Source of the DNA: Methanocorpusculum sp.
Lineage (GTDB): Archaea; Halobacteriota; Methanomicrobia; Methanomicrobiales; Methanocorpusculaceae
Direction of reading: 5' to 3'
NCBI GenBank assembly: GCA_029986975.1
Contig: DALTWR010000018.1
Location: 1 to 9,573 of the forward strand
Length of the DNA stretch: 9,573 nucleotides
The notes under the pieces are model-generated. The model was not told where the DNA came from. It saw only the letters and a list, made by a program, of their open reading frames with translations, and ran no database searches. The translations under genes and the position numbers were made by a program. Shown here one piece after another: positions 1 to 6,398 of this stretch (positions are counted from its first letter, which is position 1; the number at the start of each line of letters is the position of its first letter).

Positions 1-1
1 A

Positions 2-160
2 TGGAAAATGGTTTCTGCAGAACTGAAATCAAAACGCATCTTATCCATCGAAAGCATTACTCAGGATGCCTCGTTATCACCCAGAGATGAACTTCAGCTG
101 AGTGCAGCACTGTCGTCTGACGGAACGATTGTGTTATCTCACTTACGAAGAATCAGATAA
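2..160 (+). CDS. C-terminal fragment of an unidentified protein (5' end outside window)
   Basis: An open frame enters from the left edge and ends at TAA 158-160, giving about 52 residues (ending in LSHLRRIR). The composition is soluble and mixed-charge, including a stretch reading SPRDELQLSAALSSDGTIVL, with no membrane segment or recognisable motif. It lies 53 bases upstream of the PhoU/TrkA_C gene on the same strand, so the two could be co-transcribed. The other two forward frames have stops in this region, which supports this frame for at least the first 45 codons. From about position 141 the next frame also reads plausibly to a stop at 222-224, so the true C-terminus is uncertain. I do not recognise the family. 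Confidence 0.4.
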   Translation, partial: WKMVSAELKSKRILSIESITQDASLSPRDELQLSAALSSDGTIVLSHLRRIR

Positions 161-213
161 TATCGATCCCCACAAATTAAGTAGTCAGAAATTCAATACA
201 TATATACAAAACT

Positions 214-1422
214 ATGGACCGTGACTATCAGCCAGTTAACCTCAAAGATGTCTTAATCGAAATGAAAGACATCTCCGAACTTGCGGTTGATCTGGCGTAT
301 TCGGCAGTGCTTTATGAAAGCAGTGCTATCGCAGAAGAAGTAATCGACCTCGAAGAACGTATGAACGATCTTGTCTATCAGGCAAGAATCACCAGCATGA
401 TGAGTGTGCGCCGTCTCGATGAGACAGAACCCATGAGCGGTCTTCTGCAGCTCGCAGAAGCATCAGAGCGTATCTCAAACCATGCAGCAGATATTGCAAA
501 AAATATCATGCGCCATGTTTCTTTTCCGGCAAACCTCAGAAAAGCCCTGCCGGACGCAGAAGAAACCACGCACCGTGTAACCGTTGCTGCCGGTTCTGCT
601 CTTGACGGAGCACGCTTAGGAGACATCAAACTCCAGTCAGCAACCGGTATCCGCGTAATTCTCATCAGAAGAATCCAGCAGAGAATTTATGATCCTGACA
701 AACACACCGTGCTTCGCGCCGGCGATGTCCTTGTGGGCAGAGGTCCTGACTATGGTCTTCCTGAGTTCTGTAAATTAGCAGGTGCAGAAATACCCGCTGA
801 TGAAACACCATCCGGCGGCGCAATATCTGATCTCGACCGTGCGGCAAAACTGATGATTGAGATGAAAAACATCAGCGAACTCGCCGTCGGTCTTGCATAC
901 ACTGCTCTTCTGCATGAAAATCTTGATTTGGCAAACGAAGTTGTAGCCCTCGAAGAAGAACTCGACGAGATGCGCTTAAAACTTGACTTATGGACGCTCG
1001 AAGCAGCAAAACGCATCGAAGATGTCAGCAGTCTTCGCGGAATGCTTTACATGTCCTCGTTTGCCGAGTCAATTTCTGATGCAGCATGCTCTATTGCTGA
1101 CGTTGTCTTAAGAGAAATTGAGGTTCCGCCGATTATCAAACGCATTGTACGTGAATCTGACGAGATAATTACCTGGGTTGCTGTTGAAAAATCTTCAGCG
1201 CTCGACGGCAAGACACTTGCAGAATCACGTGTCGGTTCTGTCACGGGAATGGTTATATTTGCGTTAAAGCATGAAAACCGCTGGGTATATCGCCCGGGTA
1301 GAAATTACTGTCTGCATGCCGGTGATTTATTAGTCTCACGCGGAAGACGTGACGGTGAAGAAAAACTCTATGGTCTCTGCGGAGCAGATACCGATGAAAT
1401 AGAAGATTTTGAAGAAGAATAA
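214..1422 (+). CDS. Tandemly duplicated PhoU-like/TrkA_C (RCK_C) regulatory protein
   Basis: This 402-residue soluble protein resembles the archaeal family that joins a PhoU-like helical domain to a TrkA_C (RCK_C) ligand-binding domain (COG3273 type). Such proteins are thought to control ion channels or transporters. Two complete modules are visible: PhoU-like helices at about 9-110 and 209-310, and TrkA_C at about 115-190 and 315-390. The repeats are in exact 200-residue register: MKDISELAVDLAY at 17 against MKNISELAVGLAY at 217, SALDG at 128 and 328, and AGDVLVGRG at 169 against AGDLLVSRG at 369. The tail is acidic (EIEDFEEE). ATG 214 is the only in-frame start after the stop at 178-180. 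No Shine-Dalgarno sequence is obvious. An AT-rich stretch at 191-206 lies directly upstream. The DHH gene follows after 15 bases, so the two probably form an operon. There is no transporter or channel in the visible neighbourhood, so the target is unknown. The ligand is also unknown; nucleotides such as c-di-AMP bind some RCK_C domains. Confidence 0.82.
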   Translation: MDRDYQPVNLKDVLIEMKDISELAVDLAYSAVLYESSAIAEEVIDLEERMNDLVYQARITSMMSVRRLDETEPMSGLLQLAEASERISNHAADIAKNIMRHVSFPANLRKALPDAEETTHRVTVAAGSALDGARLGDIKLQSATGIRVILIRRIQQRIYDPDKHTVLRAGDVLVGRGPDYGLPEFCKLAGAEIPADETPSGGAISDLDRAAKLMIEMKNISELAVGLAYTALLHENLDLANEVVALEEELDEMRLKLDLWTLEAAKRIEDVSSLRGMLYMSSFAESISDAACSIADVVLREIEVPPIIKRIVRESDEIITWVAVEKSSALDGKTLAESRVGSVTGMVIFALKHENRWVYRPGRNYCLHAGDLLVSRGRRDGEEKLYGLCGADTDEIEDFEEE

Positions 1423-1437
1423 CTAAAGGATGCACAA

Positions 1438-2436
1438 ATGAGTGAAAAAGTATATCGGTTAGGTCCCGGCTGTACTGTCGATGATGTTGCAGAAGGCCGG
1501 ATGTACCTCGGAAAAGTCCAGGGTTTTGCTACCTTCGGTATGTTCGTCCAGTTAAATGACAAAACCAAAGGACTCCTGCACAAAAGCAATATCAAAACAG
1601 AACGCAAAGAACGTGATGACATCATCGTTTTAGTAAATCAGATTCGTCCGAATGGAAACCTCGATTTACGCGAGGTCTCTCCTGCAGGTGACTACGAGAC
1701 TGAACTTGTCTCAAAGAAGCTTGTCTTAACACGGCTTTCTGACCTTCTCAATAAAGTAGGGCGCAATGTTACAATCGAGGCGGAGGTTGTACAGATTAAA
1801 CAGACATCAGGCCCTACGATATTTACCGTCTGTGATGAATCATCAACAGAAGATGCGGCTGCATTTACTGAAGCAGGCGTCAGGTCGTATCCTGATGTTC
1901 AGTTAGGAGATATTGTCCGTATTCACGGCGAATCAAACAAACGCAACAATCAGGTACAGATTGAAGTTGACAGCCTGATTGTCTTAAAAGGCGATGAGGC
2001 AGATATGGTAAGAGCACGTATCGTTGCAGCTCTTGAAGCCCGCGCCGAGCCGCCGGAGATTCAGCCGCTGATTGATTCTGATATTCTTCGTGCCCTCTGG
2101 CCTGAGATGCGCAAGTTCGCTAAAATCGTCCGCCGTGCCGTGTTAACGCAGCAGCCGATTATTCTGCGTCATCATGCCGATGCTGACGGAATCTGTGCAG
2201 CGGTTTCGGTTGAAACTGCGGTTCTGAAGTTCATCCGCGCAAACGGCGGAGATCCGGATATGGATAATTTCCTTTTCAGAAGAAATCCGTCGAAGGCCCC
2301 GTTCTATGAGATTGAGGATGTTACCCGTGACCTTGATATGCTCTTAAAGGACAATGCCCGTTTCGGTCAGAAGTATCCGCTGATTCTTTTGATGGATAAC
2401 GGCTCAACCGAAGAGGATATGCCTCATACAAGATGA
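1438..2436 (+). CDS. RecJ-like DHH phosphoesterase, N-terminal part (S1, OB fold, DHH motifs up to DNGS); frame broken
   Basis: This is the first 332 residues of an archaeal RecJ-like single-strand nuclease or phosphoesterase (COG1107 type). Residues about 17-78 form an S1 RNA-binding fold (GKVQGFATFGMFV, GLLHKSNI). Residues about 95-190 look like a second OB fold. The DHH catalytic domain starts near 235, with HHADADG at 245-251 supplying D248 and D250 as metal ligands, and DNGS at 320-323. The frame then stops at TGA 2434-2436 before the DHH signature motif, which is found at the beginning of the next frame. ATG 1438 has a good ribosome site (AAAGGA, 1424-1429). Alone this piece lacks metal-binding and DHHA1 residues that the family needs. 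A missing base near 2424 would explain the break; a coupled two-subunit enzyme is less likely. Confidence 0.85.
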   Translation: MSEKVYRLGPGCTVDDVAEGRMYLGKVQGFATFGMFVQLNDKTKGLLHKSNIKTERKERDDIIVLVNQIRPNGNLDLREVSPAGDYETELVSKKLVLTRLSDLLNKVGRNVTIEAEVVQIKQTSGPTIFTVCDESSTEDAAAFTEAGVRSYPDVQLGDIVRIHGESNKRNNQVQIEVDSLIVLKGDEADMVRARIVAALEARAEPPEIQPLIDSDILRALWPEMRKFAKIVRRAVLTQQPIILRHHADADGICAAVSVETAVLKFIRANGGDPDMDNFLFRRNPSKAPFYEIEDVTRDLDMLLKDNARFGQKYPLILLMDNGSTEEDMPHTR

Positions 2437-3266
2437 CTGATGTGTACGGCATTGATGTAATTGTTGCAGACCATCACCATCCGGATGATACGATTGATAA
2501 ATATCTGTTAGCTCACGTTAACCCGTATCATGTCGGAGGCGATTTCGGGGTTACTGCGGGTATGCTTGGAACTGAACTTGCCCGCCTTATCTCACCGGAT
2601 GTTGAAGACCAGCTTCTGCATTTCCCGGCTGTTGCCGGTGTTGCAGACAGAAGCGAAGCACCCGAACTGCAGTCTTATCTGCGTCTGATTGAAGGACGAT
2701 ACACGATTGACGAATGCCGCGATATGGCTCTCGCCCTCGATTATGAGCAGTACTGGCTCAGATTCATGGACGGTCGCGAGATTGTAAAGGATATCTTAAA
2801 CTTAAACGGCAGACCTGAGCTTCATCAGCGTCTTGTACAGCTTCTGGTAACTGAGGCAAATGCAGCGCTCGAAGACCAGATTACGACGATGATGCCGCAT
2901 GTAAAAGAGCAGGATTTATCTTCCGGTGCGAAGCTGTTCCTCGCAGATGTGGAGATGTTTGCTCACCGCTTTACGTTCCCGCCGCCGGGTAAGTCCTCGG
3001 GCGAAGTACATGACCTGCTCTGTAAGAAGTATGCTGATGAGCCGGTTGTAACGCTTGGTCTGGGTCCTGACTTTGCGGTTATCAGATCGCGCGGCGTTCA
3101 GATGAATATCCCGCAGATGGTAAGAAGTATGCGGGATGAAATGCCGGGTGCAGGTATCTCAGGCGGAGGTCATCTTGTCGTGGGCAGTGTTAAGTTTGTC
3201 GAAGGAATGCGTTCCGAGGTTATTTCCCGTATGATTGAGAAGATCGCGGAATTTCCGGTTGACTAA
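2433..3266 (+). CDS. RecJ-like DHH phosphoesterase, C-terminal part (DHHH motif and DHHA1 domain); frame broken
   Basis: These 277 residues continue the DHH protein in the -1 frame. They begin almost immediately with VADHHHPDD (D13, H14, H15), the family signature, and end with a DHHA1 substrate-binding domain containing ISGGGHLVVG (GGGH at 244-247). The ATG at 2433 overlaps the upstream stop as ATGA, so translational coupling is formally possible. However, the break falls between adjacent strands of one catalytic domain, not at a domain boundary. The two pieces together would give about 608 residues, plausible for the S1/OB/DHH/DHHA1 architecture. Amino-acid conservation looks undamaged on both sides, so the lesion is recent, a sequencing error, or bypassed during translation. 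The gene ends at TAA 3264-3266, followed by a T-rich tract. Confidence 0.85.
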   Translation: MTDVYGIDVIVADHHHPDDTIDKYLLAHVNPYHVGGDFGVTAGMLGTELARLISPDVEDQLLHFPAVAGVADRSEAPELQSYLRLIEGRYTIDECRDMALALDYEQYWLRFMDGREIVKDILNLNGRPELHQRLVQLLVTEANAALEDQITTMMPHVKEQDLSSGAKLFLADVEMFAHRFTFPPPGKSSGEVHDLLCKKYADEPVVTLGLGPDFAVIRSRGVQMNIPQMVRSMRDEMPGAGISGGGHLVVGSVKFVEGMRSEVISRMIEKIAEFPVD

Positions 3267-3283
3267 TCTTTTCTGATTTTTTG
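3267..3283 (+). terminator. T-rich terminator after the DHH gene
   Basis: Directly after the TAA at 3264-3266 there is a pyrimidine-rich run ending in T6 (3277-3282). Archaeal RNA polymerase terminates on T tracts without needing a hairpin, and the next gene points the other way. A weak inverted repeat (CGGTT 3256-3260, AACCG 3285-3289) brackets the tract. Confidence 0.55.
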
Positions 3284-3329
3284 TAACCGAAAAAACACCA
3301 TTCTGATTTTCATGGTTCGCGGGTGAAAT

Positions 3330-3343
3330 TGACCCGAAGGTCA
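3330..3343 (-). terminator. Hairpin with a UUCG tetraloop downstream of the DUF63 gene
   Basis: On the minus strand the sequence reads TGACC-TTCG-GGTCA, a 5-base-pair stem closed by a C(UUCG)G tetraloop, a known highly stable RNA loop. It lies about 40 bases after the DUF63 stop codon. A T6 run on the same strand (plus A6 at 3290-3295) follows about 35 bases later. It probably forms the structured 3' end of the DUF63 transcript. ACCCG at 3332-3336 could alternatively pair with CGGGT at 3320-3324 or 3353-3357. Whether it acts in termination or in RNA stability is inference. Confidence 0.4.
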
Positions 3344-3376
3344 TTTGTCATACGGGTTTTGTAAAATAATTCTGCC

Positions 3377-3392
3377 CTGGATTTATATCCAG
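3377..3392 (-). terminator. Stem-loop overlapping the DUF63 stop codon
   Basis: CTGGAT (3377-3382), loop TTAT, ATCCAG (3387-3392) is a perfect 6-base-pair stem with a 4-base loop. The minus-strand TAA stop (3383-3385) sits in the loop. Two other minus-strand genes in this window end in the same way. The following minus-strand sequence is only moderately T-rich. Confidence 0.45.
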
Positions 3393-4237
3393 AGAACCAT
3401 CCTGACTAAATCCCTGATGCCGGGGCCTAAACCAACCACAATCATCACGCAGATAATCAGATACCAGAGCAGCTTGAAATCCTTTTCCTGTCTGAACTTT
3501 TCAAGAATCCAGATAGCCGGAATCAGCACAGCGATTTTTAAAAGAAACATACTGTACCCAGTACCCGTAAGACTGATAAGCCAGTCGCCTAAAACATGCT
3601 GCTCATAATATGCCTTCGTATGCAAATCGAGCGCAAAACCGGTTGCAGACGAATCAAGGAAATGACTGGCGATTAACGCAAGATAGACCGGATGCGAAAC
3701 ATACTTCCATCTGCATACAAACCTGAGAAACGCCCAGAGAAGAAGCGTTGCACCTGCGGCGATGCCTATCACAATAGCGAAAATCCCCATATCAACTGTT
3801 GTGTACGTAATCCCGAACCAAATCAGAATACCCATAACAACAAGACAGGCAGCAGTTCCGCAAAGACAGTACGGCTTGACGTATGTTACAATCAGCTTCT
3901 TTTTCTCAAGCGAATAGGAGACAAACAGCACTACAAGACCGAATACGAGTACCAGAATATAAACCTGAGGCGTCGTAAACAAAAGCCGCCACGGGTATTC
4001 AATAAGATACGCGCCCGCAACTGCCATATCATCTAAAACGTGCAGAAGACCGCCGAGAATAACATAAATGCAGGAGGATAAGACAAACGCAGAGTTAACC
4101 GGCAGCCCTGTCTTCTTAATCCAACGGTAAAGTATATACAATCCAAGGATTACTAATAATGCATAGATTATTGTCATGGGGACAGTATATCCGGAGCTTT
4201 CGAGCCCCGAAACCCAGATAAAGAATTCTTCAAACAT
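3383..4237 (-). CDS. DUF63 family integral membrane protein
   Basis: This 284-residue protein is strongly hydrophobic, with about eight predicted membrane helices spread from residue 18 to the C-terminus. It matches the archaeal DUF63 family (PF01889) by its pattern: GGLLHVLDD in an early helix, the EYPWRLLFTTPQVY segment, a later ASHFLDSSATGFAL helix, YYEQHVLGDWL, and the terminal GLGPGIRDLVRMVL. The repeated intramembrane His/Asp pairs (HVLDD, HFLDSSA) could form a polar or metal site, but no reaction is known to me for this family. ATG 4235-4237 lies 9 bases from the egsA start on the opposite strand. The gene is convergent with the DHH gene and appears monocistronic. A role in membrane or lipid biology is suggested only by the shared promoter region with egsA. 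Confidence 0.8.
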   Translation of the reverse strand: MFEEFFIWVSGLESSGYTVPMTIIYALLVILGLYILYRWIKKTGLPVNSAFVLSSCIYVILGGLLHVLDDMAVAGAYLIEYPWRLLFTTPQVYILVLVFGLVVLFVSYSLEKKKLIVTYVKPYCLCGTAACLVVMGILIWFGITYTTVDMGIFAIVIGIAAGATLLLWAFLRFVCRWKYVSHPVYLALIASHFLDSSATGFALDLHTKAYYEQHVLGDWLISLTGTGYSMFLLKIAVLIPAIWILEKFRQEKDFKLLWYLIICVMIVVGLGPGIRDLVRMVLWI

Positions 4238-4246
4238 GGTGTATCA

Positions 4247-5356
4247 ATGACTACTGATGATTATAATGGGATATTAAAGAATAAAACCTTTGACAAATCG
4301 CGCTGGATTCAGCTGCCGCGCGATGTCGTTGTAGGTCACGGCGTCTTATCACAGATTCCCGCTGTTGTCGCCGACTTATGCTTACGGGGACACATACTTA
4401 TTCTCTCCGGAAAAACGACTATGAAAACTGCCGGCGTGCAGGTATTAACGCTTTTGACAGACGCCGGATTTGATGCATCCTCATTAATTGTAGGAGATAT
4501 CACCTATCAGGAGGTAACCCGCGTTGCAAACTACGCGCAGGCGTTAGGCTCAGTTCTTTTAATCGCCGTGGGCGGCGGTCGTGTTATTGATATTGCAAAA
4601 ATCGTATCATACAATATTGATATTCAGTTCATCAGCGTACCGACAGCTGTATCTCATGATGGAATCACATCACCGCGCGCGTCAATCCACACGGAAGAAG
4701 GAAGCGTAAGCGTTGCAGCACATCCGCCGGTCGCGATTATTGCAGACACGCAGATTCTCGCAGAATCCCCCAGACGGCTTACTGCATCGGGTTATGCAGA
4801 CATTGTTTCAAACTACACAGCCGTTCTTGACTGGGAATTAGCTCAGCGGGAACGCGGTGAAGCGGTAAGCGAATACGCCATGACGCTTTCAATGATTGCA
4901 GCAGAGCTCATGGTCGAAAATGCTGAAAGCATCAAAAACTTTGATGAGAAGGCGGCATGGACCGTGATGAAGGCGTTATTCGCATCAGGCGTTGCAATGA
5001 GTATTGCAGGTTCATCGCGCCCGGCATCCGGCGGCGAACACAAGTTTGCACACGTTCTTGAGCGGGATAAAGCAGGAAAAATCTTACACGGAGAAGCCTG
5101 TGGACTTGGGGCAATTATCAGTATGTATCTCCACGGCGGAAACTGGCAGAAGATTCGCGACGCCTTATCAGCGATAGGGGCGCCCACAACACCGAAAGAA
5201 CTTGGCCTATCTGATGAAGAAACCGTAGCCGCCGTGCTTTCTGCAAAAGAGTTCAGAAAGGACAGATACACGATATTTGATACCGACATCTCCGAAGAGG
5301 ACGTGAGGCGCGCAGTCGCTGCTCTCTATGAAAAAAACGAAGGAACGGAGACCTGA
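4247..5356 (+). CDS. egsA: sn-Glycerol-1-phosphate dehydrogenase, NAD(P)-dependent
   Basis: EgsA reduces dihydroxyacetone phosphate to sn-glycerol-1-phosphate, the committed step that sets the stereochemistry of archaeal membrane lipids. The 369-residue protein shows the conserved IQLPRDVVVGHGVL segment (21-34), the nucleotide-binding VGGGRVIDIAK (108-118), and SVPTAVSHDGITSPRAS (130-146). The likely zinc ligands are D185 (GYADIVSNY), H265 (SGGEHKFAH) and H281 (LHGEACGLG). The length fits the family, which is usually about 350 residues; the extra residues are a short N-terminal extension. ATG 4247 is the only usable start before the conserved core. No Shine-Dalgarno sequence is present and a weak TATA-like AGATAAAG (4216-4223) lies about 25 bases upstream, so the message may be leaderless. 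The stop is 44 bases before the aldolase gene, which has its own promoter. Confidence 0.95.
   Translation: MTTDDYNGILKNKTFDKSRWIQLPRDVVVGHGVLSQIPAVVADLCLRGHILILSGKTTMKTAGVQVLTLLTDAGFDASSLIVGDITYQEVTRVANYAQALGSVLLIAVGGGRVIDIAKIVSYNIDIQFISVPTAVSHDGITSPRASIHTEEGSVSVAAHPPVAIIADTQILAESPRRLTASGYADIVSNYTAVLDWELAQRERGEAVSEYAMTLSMIAAELMVENAESIKNFDEKAAWTVMKALFASGVAMSIAGSSRPASGGEHKFAHVLERDKAGKILHGEACGLGAIISMYLHGGNWQKIRDALSAIGAPTTPKELGLSDEETVAAVLSAKEFRKDRYTIFDTDISEEDVRRAVAALYEKNEGTET
4259..4265 (-). promoter_or_regulatory. Probable TATA box for the DUF63 gene, inside egsA codons 5-7
   Basis: Read on the minus strand, positions 4265-4259 give TTATAAT, centred about 25 bases before the DUF63 ATG. That is the archaeal TATA-to-start spacing expected for a leaderless or nearly leaderless transcript. 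There is no room for the element outside egsA, because only 9 bases separate the two start codons. The AT-rich first codons of egsA (4256-4293), unlike the rest of the gene, fit this double use. A second AT-rich candidate lies slightly further upstream (4270-4277). Confidence 0.45.
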
Positions 5357-5362
5357 TTCAAC

Positions 5363-5384
5363 AACCTATTTAGGTTTAAAAACC
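5363..5384 (+). promoter_or_regulatory. Aldolase promoter with two overlapping palindromes over the TATA region
   Basis: AACCTA-TT-TAGGTT (5363-5376) is a perfect inverted repeat. It shares its right half with GGTTT-AA-AAACC (5373-5384), whose centre is the TATA-like TTTAAAAA (5375-5382). The box centre lies about 22 bases before ATG 5401. There is no Shine-Dalgarno sequence, so the transcript is probably leaderless or nearly so. A protein bound to either dyad would cover the TFB/TBP site, so these repeats are good operator candidates. The first dyad could also form a small hairpin at the end of the egsA message, 6 bases after its stop. Confidence 0.5.
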
Positions 5385-5400
5385 AAACATATAGATATCT

Positions 5401-6306
5401 ATGACTGATGTGAAAGTACCGCTTGATGTACCTGCAGATATGCGTGAGAAGTACATCGAAAACTATAACCTGATTACCAAAGGTTCCGGACGTCTGATGC
5501 TTTTCGCAGGCGACCAGAAGATGGAACACTTAAACGATGACTTCTGCGGAGCAGATATTCCGGCAGACGATGCAGATCCTGAACACCTTTTCAGAATCGC
5601 ATCTCAGGGCAAAGTCGGCGTTCTTGCGGTCCAGCTTGGACTCTTAAGCCGCTATGCAATGGATTATCCGGATATCCCCTACCTTGTGAAGATGAACTCC
5701 AAGACGCATCTTGTAGGCGTTTCCCAGAAAGACCCGACGTCGCGTCAGCTCTGGAACGTCGCACAGGTTGCAGAAATTGCAGAGGATTATAACATCAAAA
5801 TCCCGGCAATCGGATATACCATCTATCTCGGAAGCGAAAACGAAGCAGAGATGCTCACAGAAGCTGCAGAACTCATCAACGACGCACACTTCCATGGAAT
5901 GGTTACTGTTCTCTGGATTTATCCGAGAGGAAAGGCAGTTAAAGACGAGAAGGACCCGCACTTAATCGCAGGTGCCGCGGGCGCTGCATTATGTTTAGGC
6001 TCTGACTTTGTTAAAGTAAACGCCCCGAAGAAAGACGGAAAGTCTGATGCAGCACTTTTACAGGAAGCAGTAAAGGCAGCCGGCAGAACAAAGCTCGTCT
6101 GTGCCGGAGGCTCAGCAACATCTGAAGAGAAGTTCCTTGAAGAACTCTACAACCAGATTCACATCGGCGGTGCATCAGGAAATGCAACCGGCAGAAACAT
6201 TCACCAGAAAGCTCTTCCGGAAGCGGTGAAGTTCTGCAATGCCATCTATGCAATAACAGTAGAGAACAAATCCCTCGAAGAAGCAAAAGCAATTCTTCGC
6301 GGATAA
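5401..6306 (+). CDS. Class I fructose-bisphosphate aldolase, archaeal DhnA/FbaB type
   Basis: This enzyme should condense dihydroxyacetone phosphate with glyceraldehyde 3-phosphate to fructose 1,6-bisphosphate, in the gluconeogenic direction in methanogens. The 301-residue TIM-barrel protein belongs to the DeoC/LacD/FbaB superfamily (COG1830). It shows RLMLFAGDQKMEH (31-43), YPRGKAVKDEKDPHLIA (174-190), and DFVKVNAP (202-209) with K205 as the probable Schiff-base lysine. The phosphate-binding strands are CAGGSAT (234-240) and IGGASGNATGRN (255-266). The related MJ0400-type enzymes of methanogens also act in the 6-deoxy-5-ketofructose pathway to aromatic amino acids, so that role remains possible. 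ATG 5401 fits the usual N-terminal length. The gene stands alone between its palindromic promoter and a T8 terminator. EgsA upstream uses the same triose phosphate. Confidence 0.9.
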   Translation: MTDVKVPLDVPADMREKYIENYNLITKGSGRLMLFAGDQKMEHLNDDFCGADIPADDADPEHLFRIASQGKVGVLAVQLGLLSRYAMDYPDIPYLVKMNSKTHLVGVSQKDPTSRQLWNVAQVAEIAEDYNIKIPAIGYTIYLGSENEAEMLTEAAELINDAHFHGMVTVLWIYPRGKAVKDEKDPHLIAGAAGAALCLGSDFVKVNAPKKDGKSDAALLQEAVKAAGRTKLVCAGGSATSEEKFLEELYNQIHIGGASGNATGRNIHQKALPEAVKFCNAIYAITVENKSLEEAKAILRG

Positions 6307-6330
6307 TTTTTTTTATTCGATTTTATTTCT
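6307..6330 (+). terminator. T-tract terminator after the aldolase gene
   Basis: The TAA at 6304-6306 is followed immediately by T8 (6307-6314) and further T-rich sequence. There is no clear stem. This is typical of archaeal intrinsic termination and separates the aldolase from the arv operon. Confidence 0.65.
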
Positions 6331-6347
6331 GTCCGTCAGGTAAAGAA

Positions 6348-6392
6348 CTTTATATGCCTTGAGAACAGATATTTATACATCTATTAAAAGGA
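6348..6392 (+). promoter_or_regulatory. arvABC promoter and ribosome-binding site
   Basis: CTTTATATGC (6348-6357) is a good archaeal TATA box. It predicts a transcription start near 6378 and a leader of about 20 bases before ATG 6399. The leader contains AAAAGGA (6386-6392), a Shine-Dalgarno-like site 6 bases before the start. A second TATA-like ATTTATACAT (6371-6380) is too close to the ATG to serve a normal leadered message. Confidence 0.5.
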
Positions 6393-6398
6393 AATACT

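Noticed and set aside
2425..2436. Programmed -1 ribosomal frameshift signal in the DHH gene
   Set aside because: The bases at the shift point do not form a slippery X XXY YYZ heptamer and I see no strong downstream stem. A simple one-base deletion explains the data better, though recoding is not excluded.
3692..4036. A 114-codon plus-strand open frame rich in Cys, Asn and Lys within the DUF63 gene
   Set aside because: It is fully antisense to a well-supported membrane protein. Its composition is what reversed hydrophobic codons produce, and it has no ribosome site.
4843..5289. A 148-codon minus-strand frame inside egsA
   Set aside because: It overlaps the conserved zinc-binding region of egsA. 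It is serine/alanine-rich shadow sequence with no independent signals.
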